Notes under the pieces: generated by a model
The model's database searches: none
Seen by the model: only the letters and a program-made list of their open reading frames with translations
What the model was told of the DNA's origin: nothing
Program-made: the position numbers and the translations under genes
Origin: Pseudomonas azerbaijanoccidentalis
GTDB taxonomy: Bacteria > Pseudomonadota > Gammaproteobacteria > Pseudomonadales > Pseudomonadaceae
NCBI RefSeq assembly: GCF_019145495.1
Contig: NZ_JAHSTU010000003.1
Span: forward strand, 1-64,000
Length of the DNA: 64,000 nt
Direction: 5' to 3'
In this document: positions 43,771 to 51,536 of the stretch, in pieces
Layout: the number at the start of each line of letters is the position of its first letter
Numbering within the stretch: the first letter of the stretch is position 1

Positions 43771-43805
43771 AAAAAAACGGGTGTGGCAACCGACGCCACA
43801 CCCGT
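43771..43805 (-). terminator. Terminator of the gbu operon
   Basis: Perfect 11-bp stem ACGGGTGTGGC (43777-43787) / GCCACACCCGT (43795-43805), loop AACCGAC, with A7 on the + strand giving a T-run on the minus strand after the symporter stop. Confidence 0.92.
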
Positions 43806-43835
43806 CGAAGAAAGCATCAAGTCGTTATGAGCAGC

Positions 43836-45215
43836 TTATGCAGCGCTCGCCAGTGTTGCCGGGCGACGCGACATCAGGCTGACAATCACGAAGCTCACCA
43901 GGCCTACACCCAGGCTGTAGTAGATCGGGGTGTTGGCGTCCAGACCGTCCTTGACCATGAACAGCAGGGCAGTGGCGAAGCCCAGGCCCATGCTGGCGAT
44001 GGCGCCGGCGGTGGTGGCGCGTTTCCAGAAGATTGCCCCGATCAGCGGGATCAGCATGCCGCCCACCAACAGGTTGTAGGCCAGGGTCAGCGCACTGATC
44101 ACGTCGTTCACGACCAGCGCGATACCCAGCACCACGATACCGGTCAGCATCGTCACCAGGCGGTTCAGGCCCAGGCTCGACTGTTTACCGCCACGCAGTT
44201 TCGGCAGCAGGTCTTCGGTCAGGGTGGTGGCAGCGGCAAGCAGGCCGGCGCTGGCGGTGGACATCATGGCGGCCAGTGCGGCAGCGATCACCAGGCCACG
44301 GATACCGTCCGGCAGGGACAGTTTCACGATCGCGGCGAAGGCGTTGTTGACGTTGTCCAGGTCCGGGATCAGCACGTGTGCAGCCATGCCGATCAGGGCG
44401 CAGGCCAGACCGTAAACGATGCAGTAGACACCGGCGACGGTACCGGCCACCTGAGCCACTTTGGCGGTCTTGACGGTGAACACCCGTTGCCAGATGTCCT
44501 GACCGATCAGGATGCCAAAGAAGTAGATCATGAAGTAGGTGATGATGGTGTCCCAACCGATGGTGGTGAAGCTGAAGCTCGCCGCCGGCAGTTTCAACAC
44601 CAACTCATCCCAACCGCCAACGCGGTACAGGCAGATCGGCAACAGGATGAACATCAGGCCAACGGTCTTGATCACGAACTGGACGATGTCGGTCAGGGTC
44701 AGCGACCACATGCCGCCGATGGCCGAGTAGATCACCACGACGCCGCCACCGAGCAGAACCGACACCCAGAACGGCAGGCCGAACAGCACTTGCAACACGG
44801 TGCCGATTGCCAGGATCGAGGTCACGCCGATCATCAGCGCGTACGCCAGCATGATCACCGCACTCGCGGAGCGGGCCATTGGGTTGTAGCGTTTTTCCAG
44901 GACTTGGGTAACGGTGTAGATCTTCAGTTTCAGCAGCGGTTTGGCGAGGAACAGGTTCAGCGCCACGATCCCGCAACCGAGGGCCGCGCACAGCCAGAAA
45001 CCGGAGATGCCATGCACGTAGCCCAGACGCACGGTGCCCACGGTGGACGCGCCGCCCAGTACGGTGGCAGCCATGGTGCCCATGTACAGGCTAGGGCCGA
45101 GGTTGCGACCGGCGACCAAAAAGTCTTCGTTGGTCTTGGCCTTGCGCATGCCGTAGTAGCCGAGTATCAGCATCGCGGCGGCGTAGATGAGTACGACGAA
45201 TAAATCCAAAGCCAT
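43836..45215 (-). CDS. Sodium:solute symporter (PA1418-like, probable 4-guanidinobutyrate uptake)
   Basis: A 459-residue SSS-family Na+-coupled symporter, about 13 helices, inner membrane. The family core is GMRKAKTNEDFLVAGRNLGPSLYMGTMAATVLGGASTVG and the SAVIMLAYALMIGVTSILAIGTVLQVLFGLPFWVSVLLGGGVVVIYS block. Last gene of a four-gene minus-strand operon with an NCS1 permease, a SnoaL-like protein and guanidinobutyrase; the P. aeruginosa order PA1418-PA1421 is identical, where this gene encodes a candidate transporter for guanidino compounds. Assigning the substrate is inference from synteny. Confidence 0.88.
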   Translation of the reverse strand: MALDLFVVLIYAAAMLILGYYGMRKAKTNEDFLVAGRNLGPSLYMGTMAATVLGGASTVGTVRLGYVHGISGFWLCAALGCGIVALNLFLAKPLLKLKIYTVTQVLEKRYNPMARSASAVIMLAYALMIGVTSILAIGTVLQVLFGLPFWVSVLLGGGVVVIYSAIGGMWSLTLTDIVQFVIKTVGLMFILLPICLYRVGGWDELVLKLPAASFSFTTIGWDTIITYFMIYFFGILIGQDIWQRVFTVKTAKVAQVAGTVAGVYCIVYGLACALIGMAAHVLIPDLDNVNNAFAAIVKLSLPDGIRGLVIAAALAAMMSTASAGLLAAATTLTEDLLPKLRGGKQSSLGLNRLVTMLTGIVVLGIALVVNDVISALTLAYNLLVGGMLIPLIGAIFWKRATTAGAIASMGLGFATALLFMVKDGLDANTPIYYSLGVGLVSFVIVSLMSRRPATLASAA

Positions 45216-45257
45216 GATGGCGTGTCTCCGATTGTCTTTTTTATGTGAGGCTAAAAA

Positions 45258-46766
45258 TCAGGCGACTTGCTGCATCGCCGGTTTAACGAGCGGGTCCGTG
45301 CTCTTGCTGCGTGGATCATTCGGGCCGAACACCGCGTTCGCTTCCGGGAACATCTTGAGCAACACCACGTACACCACCGACGCCAGGCCCAGGGTGACCG
45401 GCAGGCTGATGTCGATGCCATCGGCCAGGTTACCCAGCGGGCCAACGAACTGCCCCGGCAGGTTGACGAAACACAGGCCGACGGCCGCGCTCGGGATCCA
45501 GGCACCCATGCCACGCCAGTTCCAGCCGTGGGTGAACCAGTAGCGGCCACCTTTTTCGCCCCGGGTGAACACTTGCAAGTCGTCCGGGCAGTAGAAGCCG
45601 CGACGGGTCACCAGGCCGATGATCATGATCACCATCCATGGCGTGGTGCAGGTGATGATCAGTACGGCGAAGGTCGAGACGCTCTGCACCAGGTTCGCCG
45701 CGAAGCGACCGATGAAGATGAAGGCAATCGACATCACGCCGATCAGCAACGTCGCCTTGACCCGCGACAGCACCCGTGGGAACACGCTGGACATGTCCAG
45801 CCCGGTGCCATACAGCGACGTGGTGCCGGTGGACATGCCGCCGATCACTGCAATCAGACACACCGGCAGGAAGAACCAGGTCGGCGAAACCGCCAGCAAA
45901 CCGCCGACGTAGTTGTTGGCCGCGATGTAGTCCGGTGCCTTGATCGCCACGATGGAGGCGGTGGCGAGGCCGAACAGGAACGGAATCAGCGTGGCCAGTT
46001 GCGCAGCAATCACCGCCACCATGATCCGGCCTTTCGGCGTTTCACGCGGGATGTAGCGTGACCAGTCACCGAGGAACGCACCGAAGGAAATCGGGTTGCT
46101 CATGGCGACCAGTGCTGCGCCGATGAACGCGGCCCAGAAGCCGGCCTGACCCATGGCGACAGTGCCCGCGTACTGGCTGTCGAACGCCGGGGCAAACGCG
46201 AAGATGCCCAGCAGGAACAACAGGCTGGCCGCCCACACCGCAATGCGGTTGACCCACAACATGAAACGGAAGCCGTAGATGCACACCGTCAGAACCAGCA
46301 ACGCGAACAGACCGTAGGCCAGGCCCAGGGTCAGGTCGGTTTCCGGCAGATCGATCAAGCGTTTGGCGCCGCCCACCAGTGCATCGCCCGAACTCCAGAC
46401 GGAGAGCGAGAAGAACGCGATGGCGGTCAGCAGCGACAGGAAGGAACCGACGATTCGCCCGTGCACGCCGAAGTGTGCACCGGAAGACACGGCGTTGTTG
46501 GTGCCGTTGATCGGGCCGAACAGGCCCATCGGCGCGAGGATCAATGCACCGAGCACCACGCCCAGCACAATCGCCCAGACGCCCGCCTGAAAGGACAGGC
46601 CGAACAGTACCGGGAAACTGCCGAGCACGGCGGTTGCAAAGGTATTGGCGCCACCGAAGATCAAGCGAAACAGGTCGCTGGGCCGTGCGGTGCGCTCATT
46701 GTCCGGGATCTGTTCGACCCCGTTTGTTTCGATGCTAAGGCTGGTTTCTTTGTTGTTGTTATTCAT
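45258..46766 (-). CDS. NCS1-type cytosine/purine permease (PA1419-like)
   Basis: A 502-residue permease of the cytosine permease/NCS1 family. N-terminal RTARPSDLFRLIFGGANTFATAVLGSFPVLFGLSFQAGVW and SNPISFGAFLGDWSRYIPRETPKGRI (cation and substrate site) are characteristic, with twelve helices predicted. The N-terminal 25 residues (MNNNNKETSLSIETNG) are polar. Adjacent genes point to guanidino-compound or purine-breakdown nitrogen metabolism. 42 bases separate it from the symporter. Confidence 0.88.
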   Translation of the reverse strand: MNNNNKETSLSIETNGVEQIPDNERTARPSDLFRLIFGGANTFATAVLGSFPVLFGLSFQAGVWAIVLGVVLGALILAPMGLFGPINGTNNAVSSGAHFGVHGRIVGSFLSLLTAIAFFSLSVWSSGDALVGGAKRLIDLPETDLTLGLAYGLFALLVLTVCIYGFRFMLWVNRIAVWAASLLFLLGIFAFAPAFDSQYAGTVAMGQAGFWAAFIGAALVAMSNPISFGAFLGDWSRYIPRETPKGRIMVAVIAAQLATLIPFLFGLATASIVAIKAPDYIAANNYVGGLLAVSPTWFFLPVCLIAVIGGMSTGTTSLYGTGLDMSSVFPRVLSRVKATLLIGVMSIAFIFIGRFAANLVQSVSTFAVLIITCTTPWMVIMIIGLVTRRGFYCPDDLQVFTRGEKGGRYWFTHGWNWRGMGAWIPSAAVGLCFVNLPGQFVGPLGNLADGIDISLPVTLGLASVVYVVLLKMFPEANAVFGPNDPRSKSTDPLVKPAMQQVA

Positions 46767-46820
46767 GATCTGCTCCGATCATAAAGGCGCGCTCATCGTG
46801 TGTGAGCGTCACCTGTTTGG

Positions 46821-47243
46821 CTAAGGGGGTGGCAGCCCTTCCGGCATTGCGGACAAATGTTCGTGACAGGCCAGCCAAAGGCCTTGTTGTTCTTGGCCAG
46901 ACGCTTGTTTCTTGAAAACAATCGTCTCGCGCTCCTGGCTGAAGTGTTGCTCCCCTTGCATGCGCAGCTCGGTGGCCACGTCATGGATGAAAATCGCCAC
47001 GTCACCCTGCAGGCTGACGAAGGCGTTGCTCGATGTGCACGACAGCACTTCGAAGCCATCCTCGGCACGCCAGCTGTCCCACAACACCTGGTAGGCATCG
47101 CGCGACAGCAGCGGCTGTTCGAGGGTGTGGAAGACGAAGCTGGCATCGGCGCTGAACGCGCCGAAGTAGGCTTCGCGATCGTTACGGGCGAAGGCGGATA
47201 CCAGTTCGGCAGCCGCGTTCAAAACCTGATCACGTTCGTTCAT
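46821..47243 (-). CDS. SnoaL-like / NTF2-fold protein (PA1420-like)
   Basis: A 140-residue protein of the NTF2/SnoaL-like fold: helices MNERDQVLNAAAELVSAFARNDREAYFGAFSADASFVFHTLEQPLLSRDAY, then a curved sheet with GDVAIFIHDVATELRMQGEQHFSQERETIVFKK. Nearby gbuA is 9 bases upstream (stop to start). NTF2 proteins bind small ligands or have modest enzymatic activity; no function is known for this one. The gene occupies the PA1420 place in the gbu operon. C-terminal WLACHEHLSAMPEG has two Cys/His residues. Confidence 0.75.
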   Translation of the reverse strand: MNERDQVLNAAAELVSAFARNDREAYFGAFSADASFVFHTLEQPLLSRDAYQVLWDSWRAEDGFEVLSCTSSNAFVSLQGDVAIFIHDVATELRMQGEQHFSQERETIVFKKQASGQEQQGLWLACHEHLSAMPEGLPPP

Positions 47244-47252
47244 GACCGGTCC

Positions 47253-48203
47253 TCAGCGATGGACCACGCCAGGCAGTACGCAGAGCATTTCGTACAGCAG
47301 GTTGGCGGCCAGCAGCGAGGTGTTGCCGGTGGTGTCATAAGCGGGCGAGACTTCTACCAGATCGCAACCGATCAGGTCGAGGCCTTGGCAGCCGCGAACG
47401 ATTTCAATCGCCTGAATGGTCGTCAGACCACCGATTTCCGGGGTGCCGGTGCCTGGTGCCCATGCCGGGTCGATGCCGTCGATGTCGAAGCTCAGGTACA
47501 CCGGACCGCCGCCGACTTTCTCGCGCACTTCAGCCATCAGCGGTGCCAGTGATTTGTGCCAGCACTCTTCGGCCTGAACCACGCGGAAACCCTGATTGCG
47601 GCTCCAGTTGAAGTCGTCAGCGGTGTAGCCCTGAGCGCGCAGACCGATTTGCACAACGCGGTCGGGGTCGATCAGGCCTTCTTCCACGGCGCGACGGAAA
47701 GTGGTGCCGTGGGCGATTTTCTCGCCGAACATGTGATCGTTCACATCAGCGTGAGCGTCGATGTGCACCAGGCCGACCTTGCCGTGCTTTTTATGGATGG
47801 CACGCAGGATCGGCAGGGTGATGGTGTGGTCGCCGCCCAGGGTCAGGGGGATCACGTCGTGTTCGAGGATGTTGTCGTAGGATTCTTCGATGATCCGCAC
47901 GGCATCCAGCAGGTTGAACGTGTTGATCGCCACGTCGCCGATGTCGGCAACCGACAGCGAGTCGAACGGCGCAGCGCCGGTGGCCATGTTGTACGGGCGG
48001 ATCATCACCGATTCGGCGCGAATGTCACGCGGCCCGAAACGGGTGCCGGGACGCAGCGAAGTACCGATGTCCAGCGGCACGCCAACGAAGGCAGCGTCGA
48101 GGCCGGCAGCGGTAGGTACGTGGGGGAGTCGGAGCATGGTGGCGATGCCGCCGAAGCGCGGCATTTCGTTGCCGCCCAGTGGTTGGTGAAGAATCTTGTC
48201 CAC
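47253..48203 (-). CDS. gbuA: Guanidinobutyrase (agmatinase/ureohydrolase family)
   Basis: A 316-residue Mn2+ ureohydrolase converting 4-guanidinobutyrate to 4-aminobutyrate and urea. Metal ligands: His126 in LGGDHTITLP, Asp149, His151 and Asp153 in HIDAHADV, and Asp240 and Asp242 in SFDIDGIDP. The loop sequence and order of neighbours (SSS symporter, cytosine permease, SnoaL-like protein, divergent LysR) match P. aeruginosa PA1421-PA1422 gbuA/gbuR; the alternative agmatinase (speB2) or guanidinopropionase has different neighbours. First gene of the operon. Confidence 0.93.
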   Translation of the reverse strand: MDKILHQPLGGNEMPRFGGIATMLRLPHVPTAAGLDAAFVGVPLDIGTSLRPGTRFGPRDIRAESVMIRPYNMATGAAPFDSLSVADIGDVAINTFNLLDAVRIIEESYDNILEHDVIPLTLGGDHTITLPILRAIHKKHGKVGLVHIDAHADVNDHMFGEKIAHGTTFRRAVEEGLIDPDRVVQIGLRAQGYTADDFNWSRNQGFRVVQAEECWHKSLAPLMAEVREKVGGGPVYLSFDIDGIDPAWAPGTGTPEIGGLTTIQAIEIVRGCQGLDLIGCDLVEVSPAYDTTGNTSLLAANLLYEMLCVLPGVVHR

Positions 48204-48325
48204 GGGTAGGGCCTCATCGTCGTTGTTTTATTTATTGGGTTGCACCGTTCACGGAGGACGGGTGCACCTTGTGACGCCGATTCTGCGAAATGTAGTGGCC
48301 GGAAAGAATCGCTACGGGCAAATAC

Positions 48326-48349
48326 TTAGTTCAGATTTTTCTAAACTAA
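48326..48349. promoter_or_regulatory. Candidate GbuR operator
   Basis: TTAGTTCAGA (48326-48335), TTTT, TCTAAACTAA (48340-48349): 10-bp arms with a single mismatch. LysR-type symmetry (T-N11-A contained), about 120 bases upstream of gbuA and about 180 upstream of gbuR. Confidence 0.6.
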
Positions 48350-48403
48350 TGGTGATGGCGGGGATAGACTTCACCTTCGTCTTACTGGCTGACAGAGAAC
48401 TCC

Positions 48404-48499
48404 GTAGGAGCTGCCGAAGGCTGCGATCTTTTGATTTTGATCCTTTGCGGCTTTGGAACCGTCGAAAATCAAAAGATCGCAGCCTTCGGCAGCTCCTAC
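48404..48499. repeat. Large REP inverted pair (GTAGGAGCTGCCGAAGG family)
   Basis: 35-bp perfect arms: GTAGGAGCTGCCGAAGGCTG... ending TTTT (48404-48438) and its reverse complement (48465-48499), around a 26-base loop. It sits 29 bases before the gbuR start codon, unusually close. Confidence 0.9.
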
Positions 48500-48528
48500 A
48501 GGTCTCGACCAGTGTATGGAGTGCCCCC

Positions 48529-49422
48529 ATGGCCAACGCTTTACCCGACCTCAAACTATTGCGCATCTTCGTCAGCGTGGTTCGCCATCAGGGTTTCGCC
48601 AGCGCCCAGCACGAACTCAACCTCTCGACGTCGGCCATCAGCACCTACATGAGTCAGCTCGAAGCGGCCCTCGGTCTGGTGCTGTGCCATCGCGGTCGTG
48701 GCGGTTTCAGTCTGACCAGCAAGGGCGAGTTGTTCCATCAGGAAACCCTGCGTCTATTGGGCGAGCTGGAAGGTTTCGAACAATACGCCGCCGCACTCAA
48801 GGGCGAATTGCGCGGCACACTGAACCTCGGGGTGATCGACTCAACAGTCAGCGACAAGGCCTTGCCGTTCGCCGAGGCCATCGGCGCTTACAGCCAGGAA
48901 CATCCGGCCGTGCACTTGCACCTCTCGGTCATGAGCCCTTATGAATTGCAACTCGGCGTGCAGGACAACCGTCTCGACCTGGCCATTGGCGCGTTTTCCA
49001 CGCGCATGAGCGGTCTGGTGTACATGCCGCTGTACCGCGAGCAGCACTGGTTGTACTGCAGCACGCGCCACCCGCTGTTCAACGAACGGCGCATCCCCGA
49101 GCAAGTCATCACCCAACAGCGCATGGTCGGTCGCGGCTACTGGAGCCAGGCCGAGCTGGCGCGCCACGGTTTCAAGCACAGTGCCGCAACGGTGGAAAGT
49201 ATGGAGGCGCAACTGATTCTGGTGCTGTCCGGCGCCTACATCGGCTATTTGCCGGAGCACTACGCCCAGGCCTGGGCCGACAAGGGCGATCTGCGCGTGC
49301 TGCTGCCGGCGACCTTCGGCTATCAGGCGCCGTTTTCGATGATCGTGCGCCGGGGGCGAAGCCGCGAGCCGCTGATCCAGACGTTCCGTGATCTGCTCAA
49401 AGCCCAACTGAATCAGGCGTAA
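48529..49422 (+). CDS. gbuR: LysR-family regulator GbuR
   Basis: A 297-residue LysR protein, divergent from gbuA, expected to activate the gbu operon in response to 4-guanidinobutyrate. Helix-turn-helix in QGFASAQHELNLSTSAISTYMSQLEAALG (residues about 20-48), effector domain from TLNLGVIDSTVSDKALPFAEAIGAY onward. ATG 48529 has GGAG 8 bases upstream; the frame is open to 48196 but that part reads through the REP. Same order as P. aeruginosa PA1422. Confidence 0.92.
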   Translation: MANALPDLKLLRIFVSVVRHQGFASAQHELNLSTSAISTYMSQLEAALGLVLCHRGRGGFSLTSKGELFHQETLRLLGELEGFEQYAAALKGELRGTLNLGVIDSTVSDKALPFAEAIGAYSQEHPAVHLHLSVMSPYELQLGVQDNRLDLAIGAFSTRMSGLVYMPLYREQHWLYCSTRHPLFNERRIPEQVITQQRMVGRGYWSQAELARHGFKHSAATVESMEAQLILVLSGAYIGYLPEHYAQAWADKGDLRVLLPATFGYQAPFSMIVRRGRSREPLIQTFRDLLKAQLNQA

Positions 49423-49427
49423 AGACG

Positions 49428-50024
49428 ATGTCCAGAATTCAATGTCCGCGTTGTCTGCGTCCGCAAACGCATTGCCTGTGCCCGTTGATCCCCAGCCTCG
49501 ACAGCCGCACTCGGGTGTTGCTGTTGCAGCATCCGAGTGAAGTGAACCATGCGTTGAATACCGCGCGGCTGGCGGCACTGGGGTTGAAGAACGCCGAGTT
49601 AATCGTCGGCGAAGTGTTTGAGGATTTGCCCACGCTGTTGAATCAGCCGGGGTATCGGGCGCGGTTACTGTTTCCCGGCGAAGATGCCCAACCGATGCAG
49701 GCGTGTGCCGCGACCGATGAGCCGCTGTTGCTGGTGGTGCCGGACGGCACCTGGCGCAAGGCGCGTAAAATGCTGCACCTCAATCCGCTGTTGGCGGCGT
49801 TGCCGAGAGTGACGCTGGCTGAAGGTGGCGTGTCCCGCTATCGACTGCGCAAGGCGCCGGGACCGGGAGCGTTGTCGACGGTGGAAGCGATTGTGCAGGC
49901 GTTGGAAACCCTTGAGGCGCCGACCACTTTTGCGCCGTTGTTGAAGCCGTTCGAGGCGTTGATCGAGGGGCAGATTGCGGCGATGGGGGAGGAGGTTTTT
50001 CAGCGTAATCATGCCGACAAGTAA
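49428..50024 (+). CDS. tapT: tRNA-uridine aminocarboxypropyltransferase (DTW protein)
   Basis: A 198-residue DTW-domain protein (YfiP family); TapT adds the acp group to U47 of tRNA using S-adenosylmethionine. The Zn-binding CPRCLRPQTHCLCPL opens the protein; VPDGTWRKARKMLHLNP contains the DGTW motif in place of DTW; RYRLRKAPGPGALSTVEAI completes the SAM site. It starts 5 bases after the gbuR stop, so the two are probably co-transcribed though functionally unrelated. Confidence 0.92.
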   Translation: MSRIQCPRCLRPQTHCLCPLIPSLDSRTRVLLLQHPSEVNHALNTARLAALGLKNAELIVGEVFEDLPTLLNQPGYRARLLFPGEDAQPMQACAATDEPLLLVVPDGTWRKARKMLHLNPLLAALPRVTLAEGGVSRYRLRKAPGPGALSTVEAIVQALETLEAPTTFAPLLKPFEALIEGQIAAMGEEVFQRNHADK

Positions 50025-50043
50025 TGGTTGTTTGTGCCGCCCT

Positions 50044-50127
50044 CATCGCGAGCAGGCTCGCTCCCACAGTTGACCGGGTTTCTCCAGGAGAAATGCGATC
50101 CATGTGGGAGCGAGCCTGCTCGCGATG
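50044..50127. repeat. REP inverted pair (GTGGGAGCGAGC family)
   Basis: CATCGCGAGCAGGCTCGCTC... (50044-50068) and its exact 25-bp reverse complement (50103-50127) between convergent tapT and the HlyD-type gene. Palindromic words CGAGC repeat inside each arm. Confidence 0.92.
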
Positions 50128-50162
50128 GCATCAGATCAATCACCATAAAACCCGGAGAATGC

Positions 50163-51527
50163 TTACCGCTCCCGCATCGCCTCGGTCCGCGCCTTCAACA
50201 CTGGCTTAAGCAAGTAATCCAGCACCGTCTTCTCCCCGGTAATAATATCCACCGTCGCCACCATCCCCGGAATGATCAGCAACGGTTTCACATCCCCGCC
50301 CAAATGGTTTTTATCGGTGCGCACCTGGATCAGATAAAAGCTGTTGCCCTTGTCATCGGTGATGGTGTCAGCGCCGATCAGCTCCAGCTTCGCGCTCAGC
50401 CCGCCGTAGATCGTGTAGTCATACGCGGTGAACTTGACCATGGCTTTCTGGCCCGGATGCAGGAACGCAACGTCCTGTGGCCGGACCTTAGCCTCGATCA
50501 GCAGGTTGTCTTCCAGCGGCACGATTTCCACCATGTCGCTGCCCGGCTGGACCACGCCGCCGATGGTGTTGACCTTCAGCACCTTGATGATGCCTTTGAC
50601 CGGCGACGTCACGGTGGTGCGGGTCACGCGGTCGTCGATGGCGATGCTCGATGCCGTGATTTTCGACAGGTCGGTGCGTTTTTCATTCAGCTCTTTGGCC
50701 GCGTCCGAACGGAAGGATTGTTCCGATTCGTCGATCTTGCTTCTGATCTCGGCTATCGCCGATTCCGCCCGGGGAATCGCCAGCGTGGTGGCGTTCAGCG
50801 AGCCACGGATTTCCACCGCGCTGCGCTTGAGCCGCAGGATCTCCACCGGCGATACGGCGCCGGTCTTGACCAGTGGCTCGGACATGTTCATCTCCTGGTT
50901 GACCAACGCCAGGCTCGAACTGTACTGCCCGGCTTTCGAGCGGAACTCCGCCAGCTCCTGGGTTTTCTGCCGGAGTTGTTCCGTCAGCGTGCGTTGTTCG
51001 CTAGCCAGTCGGCGTTGCCGTTGTTCGTACAGCGAGCGTTCGTCTTCGGCCACTTGTGGCGCCTTGGCGATCACTTCTTCTGACAGCTTGAACGGCCGAC
51101 CTTCCGCTTCCGCCGACAACCGTTCGACTTGCGCGGTCAGTGCATAACGATCGACTTCGCTTTCGCCCTTGTTCGACAGGTAGCGCGTGTCGTCGAGGCG
51201 CAACAAGGTATCGCCCTTGCTGACCATTTGCCCTTCGCGCACGAAGATCTCGGTGACGATGCCGCCCTCAAGGTTCTGGATCACTTGGACCTTGCTCGAC
51301 GGAATCGCCTTGCCTTCGCCCATGGTGACTTCCTGCAACACGGCGAACTTGGCCCAGACCAACGCACTGATCAGCAGCGCGGCGGCCAGCCACACGGTCA
51401 CGCGCGACCAGCGTGGCGAGTCCTGCAACGAGGCGCCGGCAGTTTCCGGCATGAATTCGGCCTCGGCGCTTTTGCCGAAGCTGTCGAAGTAGCCGCGATC
51501 TTTCGAGGAATCCGATGAAGCTGGCAT
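50163..51527 (-). CDS. Type I secretion membrane-fusion protein (HlyD/LapC-like)
   Basis: A 454-residue periplasmic adaptor. One N-terminal TM helix (about 43-62, VTVWLAAALLISALVWAKFAV), lipoyl-like beta repeats (KVQVIQNLEGGIVTEIFVREGQMVSKGDTLLRLDD), a long coiled coil (about 150-330), then TSPVKGIIKVLKVNTIGGVV and the HlyD signature end ...IIPGMVATVDIITGEKTVLDYLLKPV. Links the ABC transporter to the TolC protein. It lies 9 bases after the ABC gene. The set resembles Pseudomonas LapB-LapC-LapE (or MapB-MapC-MapE) for export of the adhesin encoded divergently. Confidence 0.93.
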   Translation of the reverse strand: MPASSDSSKDRGYFDSFGKSAEAEFMPETAGASLQDSPRWSRVTVWLAAALLISALVWAKFAVLQEVTMGEGKAIPSSKVQVIQNLEGGIVTEIFVREGQMVSKGDTLLRLDDTRYLSNKGESEVDRYALTAQVERLSAEAEGRPFKLSEEVIAKAPQVAEDERSLYEQRQRRLASEQRTLTEQLRQKTQELAEFRSKAGQYSSSLALVNQEMNMSEPLVKTGAVSPVEILRLKRSAVEIRGSLNATTLAIPRAESAIAEIRSKIDESEQSFRSDAAKELNEKRTDLSKITASSIAIDDRVTRTTVTSPVKGIIKVLKVNTIGGVVQPGSDMVEIVPLEDNLLIEAKVRPQDVAFLHPGQKAMVKFTAYDYTIYGGLSAKLELIGADTITDDKGNSFYLIQVRTDKNHLGGDVKPLLIIPGMVATVDIITGEKTVLDYLLKPVLKARTEAMRER

Positions 51528-51536
51528 AGGCGACTC

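Larger units (their letters stand above)
48204..48528. other. gbuA-gbuR divergent promoter region (325 bases)
   Basis: Holds a 24-base near-perfect palindrome (48326-48349) and a large REP pair (48404-48499) placed between that palindrome and gbuR. Both promoters must lie here; ACTTAG...TAAACT is the only strong operator I see. No gene is supported. Confidence 0.75.

Noticed and set aside
43827..45203. 458-residue frame opposite the SSS symporter
   Set aside because: His/Gln-rich composition without domains; the symporter on the minus strand is unambiguous.
48196..48528. N-terminal extension of GbuR by 111 residues
   Set aside because: It reads through the REP and the gbuA promoter; LysR proteins start at MANALPDLKLL here.
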